From: Glaciecola sp.
GTDB taxonomy: Bacteria > Pseudomonadota > Gammaproteobacteria > Enterobacterales > Alteromonadaceae
DNA: 64,000 nucleotides
Direction: 5' to 3'
Assembly (NCBI GenBank): GCA_029246415.1
Contig: JAQWNF010000024.1
Coordinates: 1-64,000 of the forward strand
The notes beneath the pieces are model-generated. The model worked only from the letters and a program-made list of their open reading frames with translations. It made no database searches and was not told where the DNA came from. Each line of letters starts with the position of its first letter. Positions within the stretch are counted from its first letter, which is position 1. The position numbers were made by a program, and so were the translations under genes. Below, in pieces: positions 1 to 9,125 of this stretch.

Positions 1-78
1 TCGACTGAACTTCTGATCAACCACTAGGCTGATAGCGTCTAACTTAAATTCTTTTGAATATTTTTTTCTAGCATTCAT
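1..78 (-). CDS. IS3-family transposase OrfA, N-terminal fragment (continues beyond window)
   Basis: Manual translation of revcomp 1-78: MNARKKYSKEFKLDAISLVVDQKFSR. Confidence 0.8.
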   Translation of the reverse strand, partial: MNARKKYSKEFKLDAISLVVDQKFSR

Positions 79-141
79 AATGCACTCCAGTTTTGAGAAT
101 TATCTCTTATCTAGAGTGTCCGAATCAAATCTACCACCTCA
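1..141 (-). mobile_element. IS3-family insertion sequence, left end (partial, runs off the window)
   Basis: Minus strand from 141 reads TGAGGTGGTAGATTTGATTCGGACAC (IS3-type terminal repeat, TG...GGACAC), followed by an ORF starting MNARKKYSKEFKLDAISLVVDQKFSR, typical of IS3 OrfA N-termini. Confidence 0.8.
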
Positions 142-235
142 CTATAGGCTTATCAAATAACCACTCTAAGTAGTAATCGTAATACTCATCAACATATTGA
201 TTCACTGAGTTTTTGAGCGTTGCAGGGTCGAACAT
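131..235 (-). pseudogene. 5' remnant of a gene downstream of wzc, truncated by the IS3 element
   Basis: Translation MFDPATLKNSVNQYVDEYYDYYLEWLFDKPI, then runs into the IS terminal repeat (VRW-stop at 131-133). Confidence 0.6.
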
Positions 236-262
236 TATATTAGGCAAAATATTATCAATTCC

Positions 263-2524
263 TCATGTTTTTGATTTTTTACGTCTTCGTTTATTATGTT
301 GCTCATCGTTATCGTAATTGTAAGTGTAGTAACCATAACCATAACCATAACCATAACCATTATTTTGTTGTTGCATTGCATTAAACACAACACCGTTAAT
401 GTGGATACCGGCGCGATCTAAGCGTGTAGCTGTCACTTCGATCTCTTTTATTGGATTAATACCAAAACGACATACCATGAGATTAGTACCGGTCAATTGA
501 CCGATTATAGTTGCATCCGTCACCGCCATAACTGGTGGTGAATCGATAAGCACCAAATCATATTCATCAGATAGTTTATCTAAGAACTGACTAAAACGCT
601 GAGTCATCAACAGCTCTGAAGGGTTAGGCGGGAATGTCCCTGAACCTATGACAGTGAGGTTTTCCACACCTGAAGGGCTCTTAACTGCTTCATATTCAGT
701 ATCGCCAATCAAATAGTCTGATAATCCATTCGCTTTTTCTAAGTTAAAATATTTATAAATAGTCCCTTTTCTCATATCTGCATCAATTACGACTACTTTT
801 TTACCAGCTTCAGCCAATGTAACTGCAAGATTCACTGCAACAAAAGATTTTCCAATTCCAGGACTTGGACCAGTCACCATAATACGATTGTTTTGTGCTT
901 CAATCATGGCAAAATGCAAAGATGTTCTTACCGAGCGTATCGATTCAACGGCAATATCAGTCGGTTTTTCTATTGCTAACAAATTTGCACGTGTGTCATT
1001 TTTTTGTTTATTTTTCAAAAAGATTTTCTTAAACATGAGCTCTTCTTGAAATGGCGAAAACGGAATCGCTGCTAATACAGGTAAACCCAAGTTTTCTATT
1101 TCCTGAGGGTTTTCAACCCCTTTTCGCATAAATGCACGTACCAAAACGTACATGACTGCGAGCATCCCGCCGAGCATTGCGGCTAGCACAACAATTAATG
1201 CGCGCTTTGGTTTTACTGGTTCATAGAAATTAGCTACCGCATCATCAATGATCCGAACATTTCCGACAGTCCCGGCTTTAAGAATATTTAATTCTTGTAT
1301 TGAATTAAGTAACTGTGTGTAAATCTGAGTATTCACTTCTACATCACGCCTAAGACGAAGTAATTCTTGCTGAGTTTTAGGTAAGGACCGTATTTGTTGG
1401 TTATATCCTTGTTTGCGGTTTTGCAATTCAGCCATTTGAGAGACAAATGCCACATAATTTGGATGCGTAGGTGTAAAACGACGTTGAATGTCAATTTCCT
1501 GCAATTGTAATTCTGATATTTTCTCTTCAATAGCTACCATTTGGGTAAGTAACGCTTCTGTTTCAGATAAAATATTAACCGACTCAGCACTAACTTGATA
1601 TTCATTGAGTCGTGTTTCAGCAGCTGTGAGCTCTATTTCGATTTCGGGTAATCGAAATTCTAAGAAAGCTAAACTCTTACTCGCTTCTGCAGCACTGCGA
1701 TTGACATTTTTCCTAACATAGGTTTCTGCTATGGATTGTAGGATGTTTTCAGCAAACTGAGCATCTTTACTCTCGTACGCTAAGGTCAAAATTCCTGATT
1801 GTTTGCCCTTCTCGGATACCATCAGGTTATTTGTAAGCTGATTAATCGCTTTTAAGCGTGTCACCCGTGTAAGTGTATAGCGCGTATTTGGATACGCATC
1901 GAACGACTGAACAAATAGTGAAATTCCATTATGAGCAACCAACTGGCCCACTTTCCCCGTCAAAACTACATCTTCATTGAGGATTAATTCATATTTATCG
2001 CTACTTAGGTACTGTAATGTAAAGCCAACATCCATTAGCGCTCGAGGAACGTCGAATTGAGTTACTTTAACATTTTCGCCCCCAGCTGCGTATCCATCTA
2101 AGATTAACGGATACAATGGCGCATCGGCTCCACGAAAGCGATAATATTGATCACTAAAAAAAGGCACAATGTAAGGTGTTAATTGGATATCAAGTTGCAA
2201 TGTATCGACAACCTCACCAATCACCATTTTAGATTTGATAATCTCGACTTCAGTAATTGCATCACTTTCAGTGACAAATAAGCTGTCTAATTCTGCTAAC
2301 CCTGGCACACCACCTTGTTTAGATTCAACTTGCAGCATAGCTTCAGCGCGATAAATCGAAGGCTGCAATTTTGCATATAACACGCCCAAAATGGTAAAAC
2401 CAAGGACAACAAACACAATAGTGAATTTTTTTGCCATTAATTTTGCAAATAATTGCATCAAATCAATTTCATCATCGGCTTGATTTGCTATTTCGGGTGC
2501 TTTATTCAATTTGTTATTTCCCAT
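263..2524 (-). CDS. wzc: Polysaccharide biosynthesis tyrosine autokinase (Wzc-like BY-kinase)
   Basis: Wzz domain at N-term, Walker motifs VTGPSPGIGKSFVAVNLA and VVVIDADMRKG, Tyr-rich C-terminal tail GYGYGYGYGYYTYNYD. Confidence 0.93.
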   Translation of the reverse strand: MGNNKLNKAPEIANQADDEIDLMQLFAKLMAKKFTIVFVVLGFTILGVLYAKLQPSIYRAEAMLQVESKQGGVPGLAELDSLFVTESDAITEVEIIKSKMVIGEVVDTLQLDIQLTPYIVPFFSDQYYRFRGADAPLYPLILDGYAAGGENVKVTQFDVPRALMDVGFTLQYLSSDKYELILNEDVVLTGKVGQLVAHNGISLFVQSFDAYPNTRYTLTRVTRLKAINQLTNNLMVSEKGKQSGILTLAYESKDAQFAENILQSIAETYVRKNVNRSAAEASKSLAFLEFRLPEIEIELTAAETRLNEYQVSAESVNILSETEALLTQMVAIEEKISELQLQEIDIQRRFTPTHPNYVAFVSQMAELQNRKQGYNQQIRSLPKTQQELLRLRRDVEVNTQIYTQLLNSIQELNILKAGTVGNVRIIDDAVANFYEPVKPKRALIVVLAAMLGGMLAVMYVLVRAFMRKGVENPQEIENLGLPVLAAIPFSPFQEELMFKKIFLKNKQKNDTRANLLAIEKPTDIAVESIRSVRTSLHFAMIEAQNNRIMVTGPSPGIGKSFVAVNLAVTLAEAGKKVVVIDADMRKGTIYKYFNLEKANGLSDYLIGDTEYEAVKSPSGVENLTVIGSGTFPPNPSELLMTQRFSQFLDKLSDEYDLVLIDSPPVMAVTDATIIGQLTGTNLMVCRFGINPIKEIEVTATRLDRAGIHINGVVFNAMQQQNNGYGYGYGYGYYTYNYDNDEQHNKRRRKKSKT
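331..360 (-). repeat. Five tandem copies of hexamer AACCAT (GGTTAT on coding strand) encoding Gly-Tyr repeats
   Basis: aaccataaccataaccataaccataaccat read directly. Confidence 0.95.
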
Positions 2525-2568
2525 ATTATATTATCTTCCATTTTATACTGCATTCCATTTTAAATTTC

Positions 2569-3003
2569 TTATTTTAAATAAGGTAACCACGAATCAATCG
2601 CGTCAATAATCATCTTATCTGCTAATTCATAGATTTCGGTTGCTTTTTTATATGGATCAGGGATTTCTTTATTGCCAATCCAAGTACCCAATAATTTTGT
2701 TTTACCACGCGCCTCAGGCGCTAATTGTGTCACCGACTCTATGTGTGCTTGCTCCATCACTAGTACCAGATCAAACTTACCCAACATAGTTCTTGTTACT
2801 TGCTTTGCTTCATGTTCATCTAAGCTCACACCGTGACTGTCCATCAAGTGCTTTACCGTGTCATCTGCTCCTCGTCCAACCAAAGCACCAATACCTGCAG
2901 AATCAACTTCGATATGTGATGGAAGCTTATTACGGAACCATGCCTCAGCAGCAGGAGAGCGACAAATATTGCCGTAGCATAAAACTAAAATTCGTTGAAA
3001 CAT
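2569..3003 (-). CDS. wzb: Low-molecular-weight protein tyrosine phosphatase (Wzb-like)
   Basis: LVLCYGNICRSPAAE = C-x4-C-R-S P-loop variant; DPY motif (IPDPYKK); between wza and wzc. Confidence 0.92.
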   Translation of the reverse strand: MFQRILVLCYGNICRSPAAEAWFRNKLPSHIEVDSAGIGALVGRGADDTVKHLMDSHGVSLDEHEAKQVTRTMLGKFDLVLVMEQAHIESVTQLAPEARGKTKLLGTWIGNKEIPDPYKKATEIYELADKMIIDAIDSWLPYLK

Positions 3004-3006
3004 ACG

Positions 3007-4086
3007 TTATTGACCAATATCATCAAGCGTACGTATTGAGGTGATTGATGGTAATATGTTAGATATAAAACGATTCCATCTCGTTATAGGCGCAGCACTT
3101 ACATAAACAACATCACGCGACTGTAGTACAAATTGATCGGCTAATGCTAAATTATATGCTTGGCTGACATCGAGCTGGTATATATCAATAGAATCATATT
3201 CATCTGTTTGTCGCACTACATATATACCGTTAGCGTCTGCACGTAATTCATTAATCCCGCCAGCTTGTGATATTGCCTCCGTAAGTGACAAAGGAAGAGT
3301 CGTAAGAGGAACTGAGACAGGGCGATTCACCTCACCCATCACAAATACCTGCCGACGCGTATTTTCTTGAATGTGAATGAGGTCGTTTTCTTGCAATAGC
3401 ACGTTGTATTGTAATTTGCCATTGTACAGCATTTCGTAGATAGGTAATGTATACTTCTGACCGTCGCGTGTTAACGTAGCACCAAAAATATTGCCATTCG
3501 CATCTATTCCCCCTGATACCGACAACGCATCTAGTATGCGTGTGGGGATATTATTGATTGGATAAACACCAGGCTGGGTTACGTTGCCCGATATAACATA
3601 CCGCTGGCTTTTGTATGCAGCAACTCGCACATCAACCTGTGGTTTTTCTATAAAAGACGTTAATTGTTGAGTAACTAATTCTCTAATCTCTACAACTGTT
3701 TTGCCTAATACTTTAACTTTACCAGCATAAGGATAGTATATAGTACCATCTTCATAAACAACGTTCCCCTGCTCATCTGATGAACGAAATTGACCCAAAG
3801 GGCTTGTTAATTCTGGATGATCCCAAACAACAATAGTAATAACATCTCCAACGCCAATTTTATAAGGAGAAGGATTTTTATTAATAATATCTTCCAACTG
3901 GGTATTAGTATTATTTGTCTGCGCACCAGCCAAATTAGCTATTATAGATGGAGTTATTTTGTGGATATTTACGGATTGCCCATTATCTGTAAACTGCGGG
4001 TCATTTCCACTAATATCAATGTGACTACCAGGGGTTAAAGTACAGCCATACAAAAAAATGCAGAAGATGCAAAAGATATGTTTCAT
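3007..4086 (-). CDS. wza: Polysaccharide export outer membrane lipoprotein (Wza-like)
   Basis: Lipobox FLYGC; YKIGVGDVITIVVWDHPELT poly-export motif; SLBB-like repeats. Confidence 0.93.
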   Translation of the reverse strand: MKHIFCIFCIFLYGCTLTPGSHIDISGNDPQFTDNGQSVNIHKITPSIIANLAGAQTNNTNTQLEDIINKNPSPYKIGVGDVITIVVWDHPELTSPLGQFRSSDEQGNVVYEDGTIYYPYAGKVKVLGKTVVEIRELVTQQLTSFIEKPQVDVRVAAYKSQRYVISGNVTQPGVYPINNIPTRILDALSVSGGIDANGNIFGATLTRDGQKYTLPIYEMLYNGKLQYNVLLQENDLIHIQENTRRQVFVMGEVNRPVSVPLTTLPLSLTEAISQAGGINELRADANGIYVVRQTDEYDSIDIYQLDVSQAYNLALADQFVLQSRDVVYVSAAPITRWNRFISNILPSITSIRTLDDIGQ

Positions 4087-4166
4087 TAGTATTCCAGGAC
4101 GATAATATTCTTTGATTATAACAAAATAAGAAAGATATCCGCAATCGTTATGTTCGCAACCAATAA

Positions 4167-4460
4167 TTATAGACGCAAGTCTACACTGACATTTTTTTCG
4201 TCAAAAAAGAATCTACCCGTAATTAACATACTTAATGCATCAGCAAGACAACTCACTAATAAGCACATGATAATCACTGCACTAATCATTGTGTTTTGCG
4301 GGTTTCCAACGAAATAAACAGCTATTCCTAGCATACCTAAATATAATGTAGCACTGATATATTGATTACGCATGAAACGATGCAAACCAAATACACCAAA
4401 TAATACAGACACTATACTGTATTTGATTCTTTTATACATCGTGGATTCTGAAGTTCTCAT
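4167..4460 (-). CDS. Small TM2-domain-like membrane protein
   Basis: GVFGLHRFMRNQYISATLY motif and two hydrophobic segments. Confidence 0.55.
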   Translation of the reverse strand: MRTSESTMYKRIKYSIVSVLFGVFGLHRFMRNQYISATLYLGMLGIAVYFVGNPQNTMISAVIIMCLLVSCLADALSMLITGRFFFDEKNVSVDLRL

Positions 4461-4679
4461 GTAACTGCTTTTTAAGTCAAATCTTGAAATTATTATAAAG
4501 ATTTAGATTCTGAATACCTATAAGAAAAATTCTTAGTCACTTGAAATTCCTTTAAAAAACATTACGTTCCTTATTAAACTAAAGTACAACAAGCTTCAAA
4601 GACAGTAATAAGTGGTCAACAAATAACCTAAATAAATTCCTTACTTCTCCTTTAGATAGAAATAACTTGTCTACTTTGC

Positions 4680-7364
4680 CTAATTTACTTTATGTAAATG
4701 AAATTGTTGTTTTAAATAAGGAACCCACTGATTTATAGCCACTGGTTGAAATTCGTTATCGTATTGTATCTGTATGCGATGTTCAGGTTGGCTTTGACAT
4801 GTCTGTGTCGCGCTATAGCCTGCTTTGTTTAATGGTGAACACGCATACACCGTATAGTTCAAGTCACCCAAGGTTACTTGACGCAACCCTTTTACCTCAT
4901 TAAAACTTAGCGCTAATGGACGCTTAGCTAAGGTTGTTATTTTCACCAGCCCGTCGGCATCAAATATCAGCTCGTCCCCTTGGACTGAGCGAAACACATA
5001 TTGTGTGTGTTTATTTGTTGGCGCAGTTGGCGCAACTGCCGATGTTGTCGACATATCAGTATCAATTAAATGAGTATCAACTAACTCAGTTTTATTTAAA
5101 GCAGACACCTGACCTGTTACTTGATACTGCCCAACGGTCAATGACCAGTTGTTATTTATTTTTTCTAGGCTCATTGTATTGGCGCTGGTCGCATCTGCGC
5201 TAGTCATATCTATACTGACAATTGTTGTAGCATTCACATCACTAAATACACTGAACCGCGCTGCACGTAATTTCCACCAACGCGCACTCGCATCCGACTC
5301 TAACATAACTGCATGGGTATTATCTAACTGATTGATTCGACTTGTAAAGTAGGTCTTACCACCAACATACTGATTGAATACATTATCCAACGGAATAGAT
5401 AACGATAATCCTTGATGACTCTCAGAGATAGCATTTCGTGATGTTTGGGAAGCCCAAATACCAAATTGCCAACCGTTATTAAATGAGCGGCGTATTTGTA
5501 TTTTTGCACCTGTATCTTGATGGACAAAGCGCCCTGCATGTAGTGCAACATCTAAATCATAAAACGGACTTGCCCAATAGACACTTGCTAGCGCCATCGT
5601 GCGGTTTTTATTAGAGCCATTAGGCTTGGCGTTAGTGCTATCGCGCGCCGACAAATGTGCAACAGATAAGCCAACACTTAGACGTGACTGCCACGGTTGA
5701 AATAACAAATTAGAGCCAACACCTGCCCACTCGTTATCTAATAACCCAGCATAAAGCTGATAATCATATTGAGTATGGGTATCGTATTCAGTAGTGATAT
5801 AACTGTTAGCGTAACGCAGCATCAGTTGGCTGATATGAATGTCTTTGTCGACCAGTTGCTCGACTGCGGTAGGCACATATTTATCAATAGCTTGTCTTTC
5901 GCTAAACGACCAGCGCTCTGCTAAATCTAATTGTGTCTGTTGTTTGATTGACCATTGCGGGGCAAACTCCCAATCGATATCTACATGAGCTTGTAGCAGT
6001 TGACTCATTTTCTCACGCGTATTCTCACGGGGAATGTTCTGCGTATTCTGAATATTTTGAGGGCTTAACCAGCCTTGATGAGCTAGTTTCACCGTAAAAT
6101 CAGGCATAGATGACAGCCACTTACTATTTGCATCATTAAGGATTGAAGAGGTTAACGCACGCGGGGTCATATCCGATACAAATTTAGCCATGATCGGGTC
6201 GCGAATAACATCTCGACGGATTCGATACACTAAATGCCCATCTAACTTCACCACATAATCTATATGAGTAATGTACTTAGGCAATAATAAAAGTAATTGT
6301 TGATGCGCTTGATGGATAGCATCGGGCCAATAGGGATAAGCAGTTTGACTGATAACGACTTGCAAACCAGAGTTATCCAACTCATTCACCACAACACTAT
6401 GTACTTTGATGTTCATCGCAGCCAGTGAGTCTTTTATACGGCTTTGTAAACTGCTTGTGTTTTTCACTGAAGGTAAAGGCGCTGAGGGTGGAGGTGCTTG
6501 CTCACTTGTAGATGGCGACTTCTGTCTAGCTGGCGTACGCTTAGTATCAAGGGCAACTGTCAGCCCTAGGCCGATTGACGACTCTTTACTATGAGTAAGA
6601 CTCAGTGTAATACCTGGGGTAAATTGCCACTGAGCTTGTAACGACCATGGTTGATGACGACTTGGGGCTACTGATAAGCTATTACCTGTTAAGGCATATT
6701 CATCAGCTATATCTGAATACCCTTGTACATCGTCAATATATTGCGCGCTAAACCGAACAGGATAGTCAGTTAAGGTATAATGCACTCCACCAAACAAGCC
6801 ATTTAAGCCGTTAGAGTGAGTGCTAGTTTGAGTATCAGTTCGTCGGGTGTTTGCACCTTTTGCAAAACCCATATCGACTCGCCACTGACCAAACTGTTTA
6901 CTGGCCACCACAAATTGTGCTTTTATATCAGCATTATCCGTAAAATCTTCCATTCCAATAGCAATAGCTGGCCATACATCAGTTTCTTGTACAATCTGCG
7001 CGTTAAAATTATAAGAATAAGCCGCAGGATAACGCTGCTCAACCGGGATCGGTGAAGCTAGCTCAAAGTTTGAATAGGCTACGCCCATGTTTAACCAAGG
7101 CGTGACTTGGTAATCTAAGCGAGCATGCTCTCCCCACTTATCAATATTTAAGCCAAATTCTATTTGCCCATCATTAATTGTCTGAGCACTGGGGGCGCTG
7201 ATAATACGTTGGGTCGATATTGCTTGGGCATTAGCTGCTTGGCTTGCAATCATCAAAACAGTCACCAGTCCCAATCTGAGATAGTGTGTATTGAAATATG
7301 TATTTGAAGCTAAGCGCATTGAAATAAGAGTCCGCTGTTTTTTGGTAACATGTGGGTGGAACAA
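4680..7364 (-). CDS. YjbH-domain exopolysaccharide-associated outer membrane protein
   Basis: Signal peptide, then SAPSAQTINDGQIEFGLNIDKWGEHARLDYQVTPWLNMGVAYSNF...; weakly parallel to second YjbH protein at 9126-11453. Confidence 0.7.
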   Translation of the reverse strand: MFHPHVTKKQRTLISMRLASNTYFNTHYLRLGLVTVLMIASQAANAQAISTQRIISAPSAQTINDGQIEFGLNIDKWGEHARLDYQVTPWLNMGVAYSNFELASPIPVEQRYPAAYSYNFNAQIVQETDVWPAIAIGMEDFTDNADIKAQFVVASKQFGQWRVDMGFAKGANTRRTDTQTSTHSNGLNGLFGGVHYTLTDYPVRFSAQYIDDVQGYSDIADEYALTGNSLSVAPSRHQPWSLQAQWQFTPGITLSLTHSKESSIGLGLTVALDTKRTPARQKSPSTSEQAPPPSAPLPSVKNTSSLQSRIKDSLAAMNIKVHSVVVNELDNSGLQVVISQTAYPYWPDAIHQAHQQLLLLLPKYITHIDYVVKLDGHLVYRIRRDVIRDPIMAKFVSDMTPRALTSSILNDANSKWLSSMPDFTVKLAHQGWLSPQNIQNTQNIPRENTREKMSQLLQAHVDIDWEFAPQWSIKQQTQLDLAERWSFSERQAIDKYVPTAVEQLVDKDIHISQLMLRYANSYITTEYDTHTQYDYQLYAGLLDNEWAGVGSNLLFQPWQSRLSVGLSVAHLSARDSTNAKPNGSNKNRTMALASVYWASPFYDLDVALHAGRFVHQDTGAKIQIRRSFNNGWQFGIWASQTSRNAISESHQGLSLSIPLDNVFNQYVGGKTYFTSRINQLDNTHAVMLESDASARWWKLRAARFSVFSDVNATTIVSIDMTSADATSANTMSLEKINNNWSLTVGQYQVTGQVSALNKTELVDTHLIDTDMSTTSAVAPTAPTNKHTQYVFRSVQGDELIFDADGLVKITTLAKRPLALSFNEVKGLRQVTLGDLNYTVYACSPLNKAGYSATQTCQSQPEHRIQIQYDNEFQPVAINQWVPYLKQQFHLHKVN

Positions 7365-7411
7365 TTTATGCAGCGAATTATACCAAGCTAACAGCGATGT
7401 ACAATCAACGA

Positions 7412-7870
7412 TTAGTTGGATTGTCTAAGTGATTTTCTTAGATGGTGAGGTGGGTCTAGCCATGGGTTAATAAGATTGACATCAATATGCTTAAAATCTT
7501 TTTCATTTCGTGTTATTAACGTTAACTTTGAAACTAGACTAGTTGCAGCTATCATCGCATCTCTTTCTGACTTTGGATCTGGAACTTGCAATTGTGCACA
7601 TTTCAAAGCTATATCAGTATCAAATGATATAATTCTGTGTGCAAATGTCGTTAGAACATATTCATTAAGCCACACCCTGTAAATTGAAGCTTGCAGGGGA
7701 TCCTTTCTTAAAACTTTTAAAATTCCCATTTCTATTTCTAAGATTGTTATCGAAGAAATATACATCTCGGAAACTGAAATACTTTTAGCCCATTGGATAA
7801 CATTATGGTTTGCTTTTTTAGAAGAAGCTTTCCTGAGCTCAGATAACACATTTGTGTCTAACAAATACAT
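7412..7870 (-). CDS. PIN-domain VapC-like toxin
   Basis: MYLLDTNVLSELRK...SITILEIEMGIL...DPKSERDAMIAATSL: PIN acidic residues; start overlaps antitoxin stop (ATGA). Confidence 0.92.
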   Translation of the reverse strand: MYLLDTNVLSELRKASSKKANHNVIQWAKSISVSEMYISSITILEIEMGILKVLRKDPLQASIYRVWLNEYVLTTFAHRIISFDTDIALKCAQLQVPDPKSERDAMIAATSLVSKLTLITRNEKDFKHIDVNLINPWLDPPHHLRKSLRQSN

Positions 7871-8118
7871 CAGTCAAAGATCATCGGTTTAATTGAACTG
7901 GCATCAAACTTATCAAAATTCATATCATCACCTTCAATTGGCATTGATAAAAGCTCTACAATATTTTTTGATTGTCCTGTTATTGCCTCATACTCTTCTA
8001 TAGATAATAAGACGTGAGATACTTTGCCTCTTTCCGTAATTCGGACAGGTTCTTTACTAGCTTTTCTTTTTACGGCGGTTGGGTTTTGATTAAACACCTG
8101 ACTAGTAACTGTCTGCAT
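7870..8118 (-). CDS. Phd/YefM-type antitoxin
   Basis: FNQNPTAVKRKASKEPVRITERGKVSHVLLSIEEYEAI; likely start MQTVTSQVF at 8118 with GGAG Shine-Dalgarno. Confidence 0.9.
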   Translation of the reverse strand: MQTVTSQVFNQNPTAVKRKASKEPVRITERGKVSHVLLSIEEYEAITGQSKNIVELLSMPIEGDDMNFDKFDASSIKPMIFD

Positions 8119-8289
8119 AAAAACTCCAAATGGCACATATGTAGTTAGTATACTAGGTTTTCTTTATTTAACAAAAATTTTTTTTAGTCCTATACTGCTT
8201 AAATTCAAGATTAAAACTTAATGCCATTTTGTTTCCGTAAAATACATTTCTTATGGCGTACCCACCAAGAACATAAATAGGAGATTAAA

Positions 8290-8433
8290 ATGGCGACAAT
8301 AACTTATAGAACTACATATGATAAAAAAGAAAATGTATATGTGCAAAAACTCAGTGAGACATCAAACCGATTTCACAAACTCACTATTATCCACCACCAT
8401 CTCAACTGGCTTATTCAGCAATTGGATAAGTAA
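8290..8433 (+). CDS. Short hypothetical ORF (47 aa), 3' part antisense to the rfaH-like gene
   Basis: taggagattaaaATG Shine-Dalgarno arrangement; MATITYRTTYDKKENVYVQKLSETSNRFHKLTIIHHHLNWLIQQLDK. Confidence 0.3.
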   Translation: MATITYRTTYDKKENVYVQKLSETSNRFHKLTIIHHHLNWLIQQLDK

Positions 8434-8901
8434 AATGGCACGGTTTTCACCTTTGGGCTCTTGGTATATCGCAGGGATATTATTGTATTGTGGATTGTTT
8501 AGGACAACCTTGTCACCCTTTGCTGGGATCGAGGCATCGAGCTTTTCTAATGTATCGCAATCTTGAAAGAGATTGATCAATGACTCTGGGACTTTTTGAT
8601 AATCTTTGCCTTGTTTTACAAAACCTATCACGCCACGCGTAGAACGCACCGATGTAAAATTATGCTTTGCATGATCAAGCTGCGCAAATACATAATTAGG
8701 AAACAAAGCTTCTTCGACACGTTGACGTTTACCACGTAGCACTTTGGTAATATTAACCTTAGGATAAAACGCATTCACACCTTGATTAGCCAAATGCATC
8801 ACAGCACGACTTTCTTCTTTGGCTTTGCAGTACAACAAATACCAGATAGTGCCTTGGGGAGTATCAAATAGTGCTTTGGAGGAGGAGGTTTGCTCGGACA
8901 T
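8362..8901 (-). CDS. rfaH: Transcription antiterminator RfaH/NusG family
   Basis: WYLLYCKAKEESRAVMHLANQGVNAFYPK...EEALFPNYVFAQLD...VRSTRGVIGFVK; start taken as MSEQTSS at 8901 because the longer ORF overlaps tRNA-Trp. Confidence 0.88.
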   Translation of the reverse strand: MSEQTSSSKALFDTPQGTIWYLLYCKAKEESRAVMHLANQGVNAFYPKVNITKVLRGKRQRVEEALFPNYVFAQLDHAKHNFTSVRSTRGVIGFVKQGKDYQKVPESLINLFQDCDTLEKLDASIPAKGDKVVLNNPQYNNIPAIYQEPKGENRAILLIQLLNKPVEMVVDNSEFVKSV

Positions 8902-8925
8902 GGTAAGGATCACCTTGGAAAAGAT

Positions 8926-9002
8926 TGGCAGGGGCGGAGGGATTCGAACCCCCAACCATCGGTTTTGGAGACCGCTGTTCTACCAATTGGAACTACGCCC
9001 CT
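8926..9002 (-). tRNA. tRNA-Trp (CCA anticodon), CCA end encoded
   Basis: AGGGGCGTAGTTCCAATTGGTAGAACAGCGGTCTCCAAAACCGATGGTTGGGGGTTCGAATCCCTCCGCCCCTGCCA on minus strand. Confidence 0.97.
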
Positions 9003-9125
9003 GCAACAAACGCTTCGCATTATACAAGTAAACTACTAAAGGTAAAGCATATTTACCTGATAATGCGAAATTGTCGATTATAGCAACATAATTGTTACCT
9101 CAATCGTTCACTCTGAACGTTTACG

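Noticed and set aside
8819-9031. 70-aa + strand ORF
   Set aside because: Spans the complement of tRNA-Trp (GGGIRTPNHRF signature of tRNA antisense); spurious
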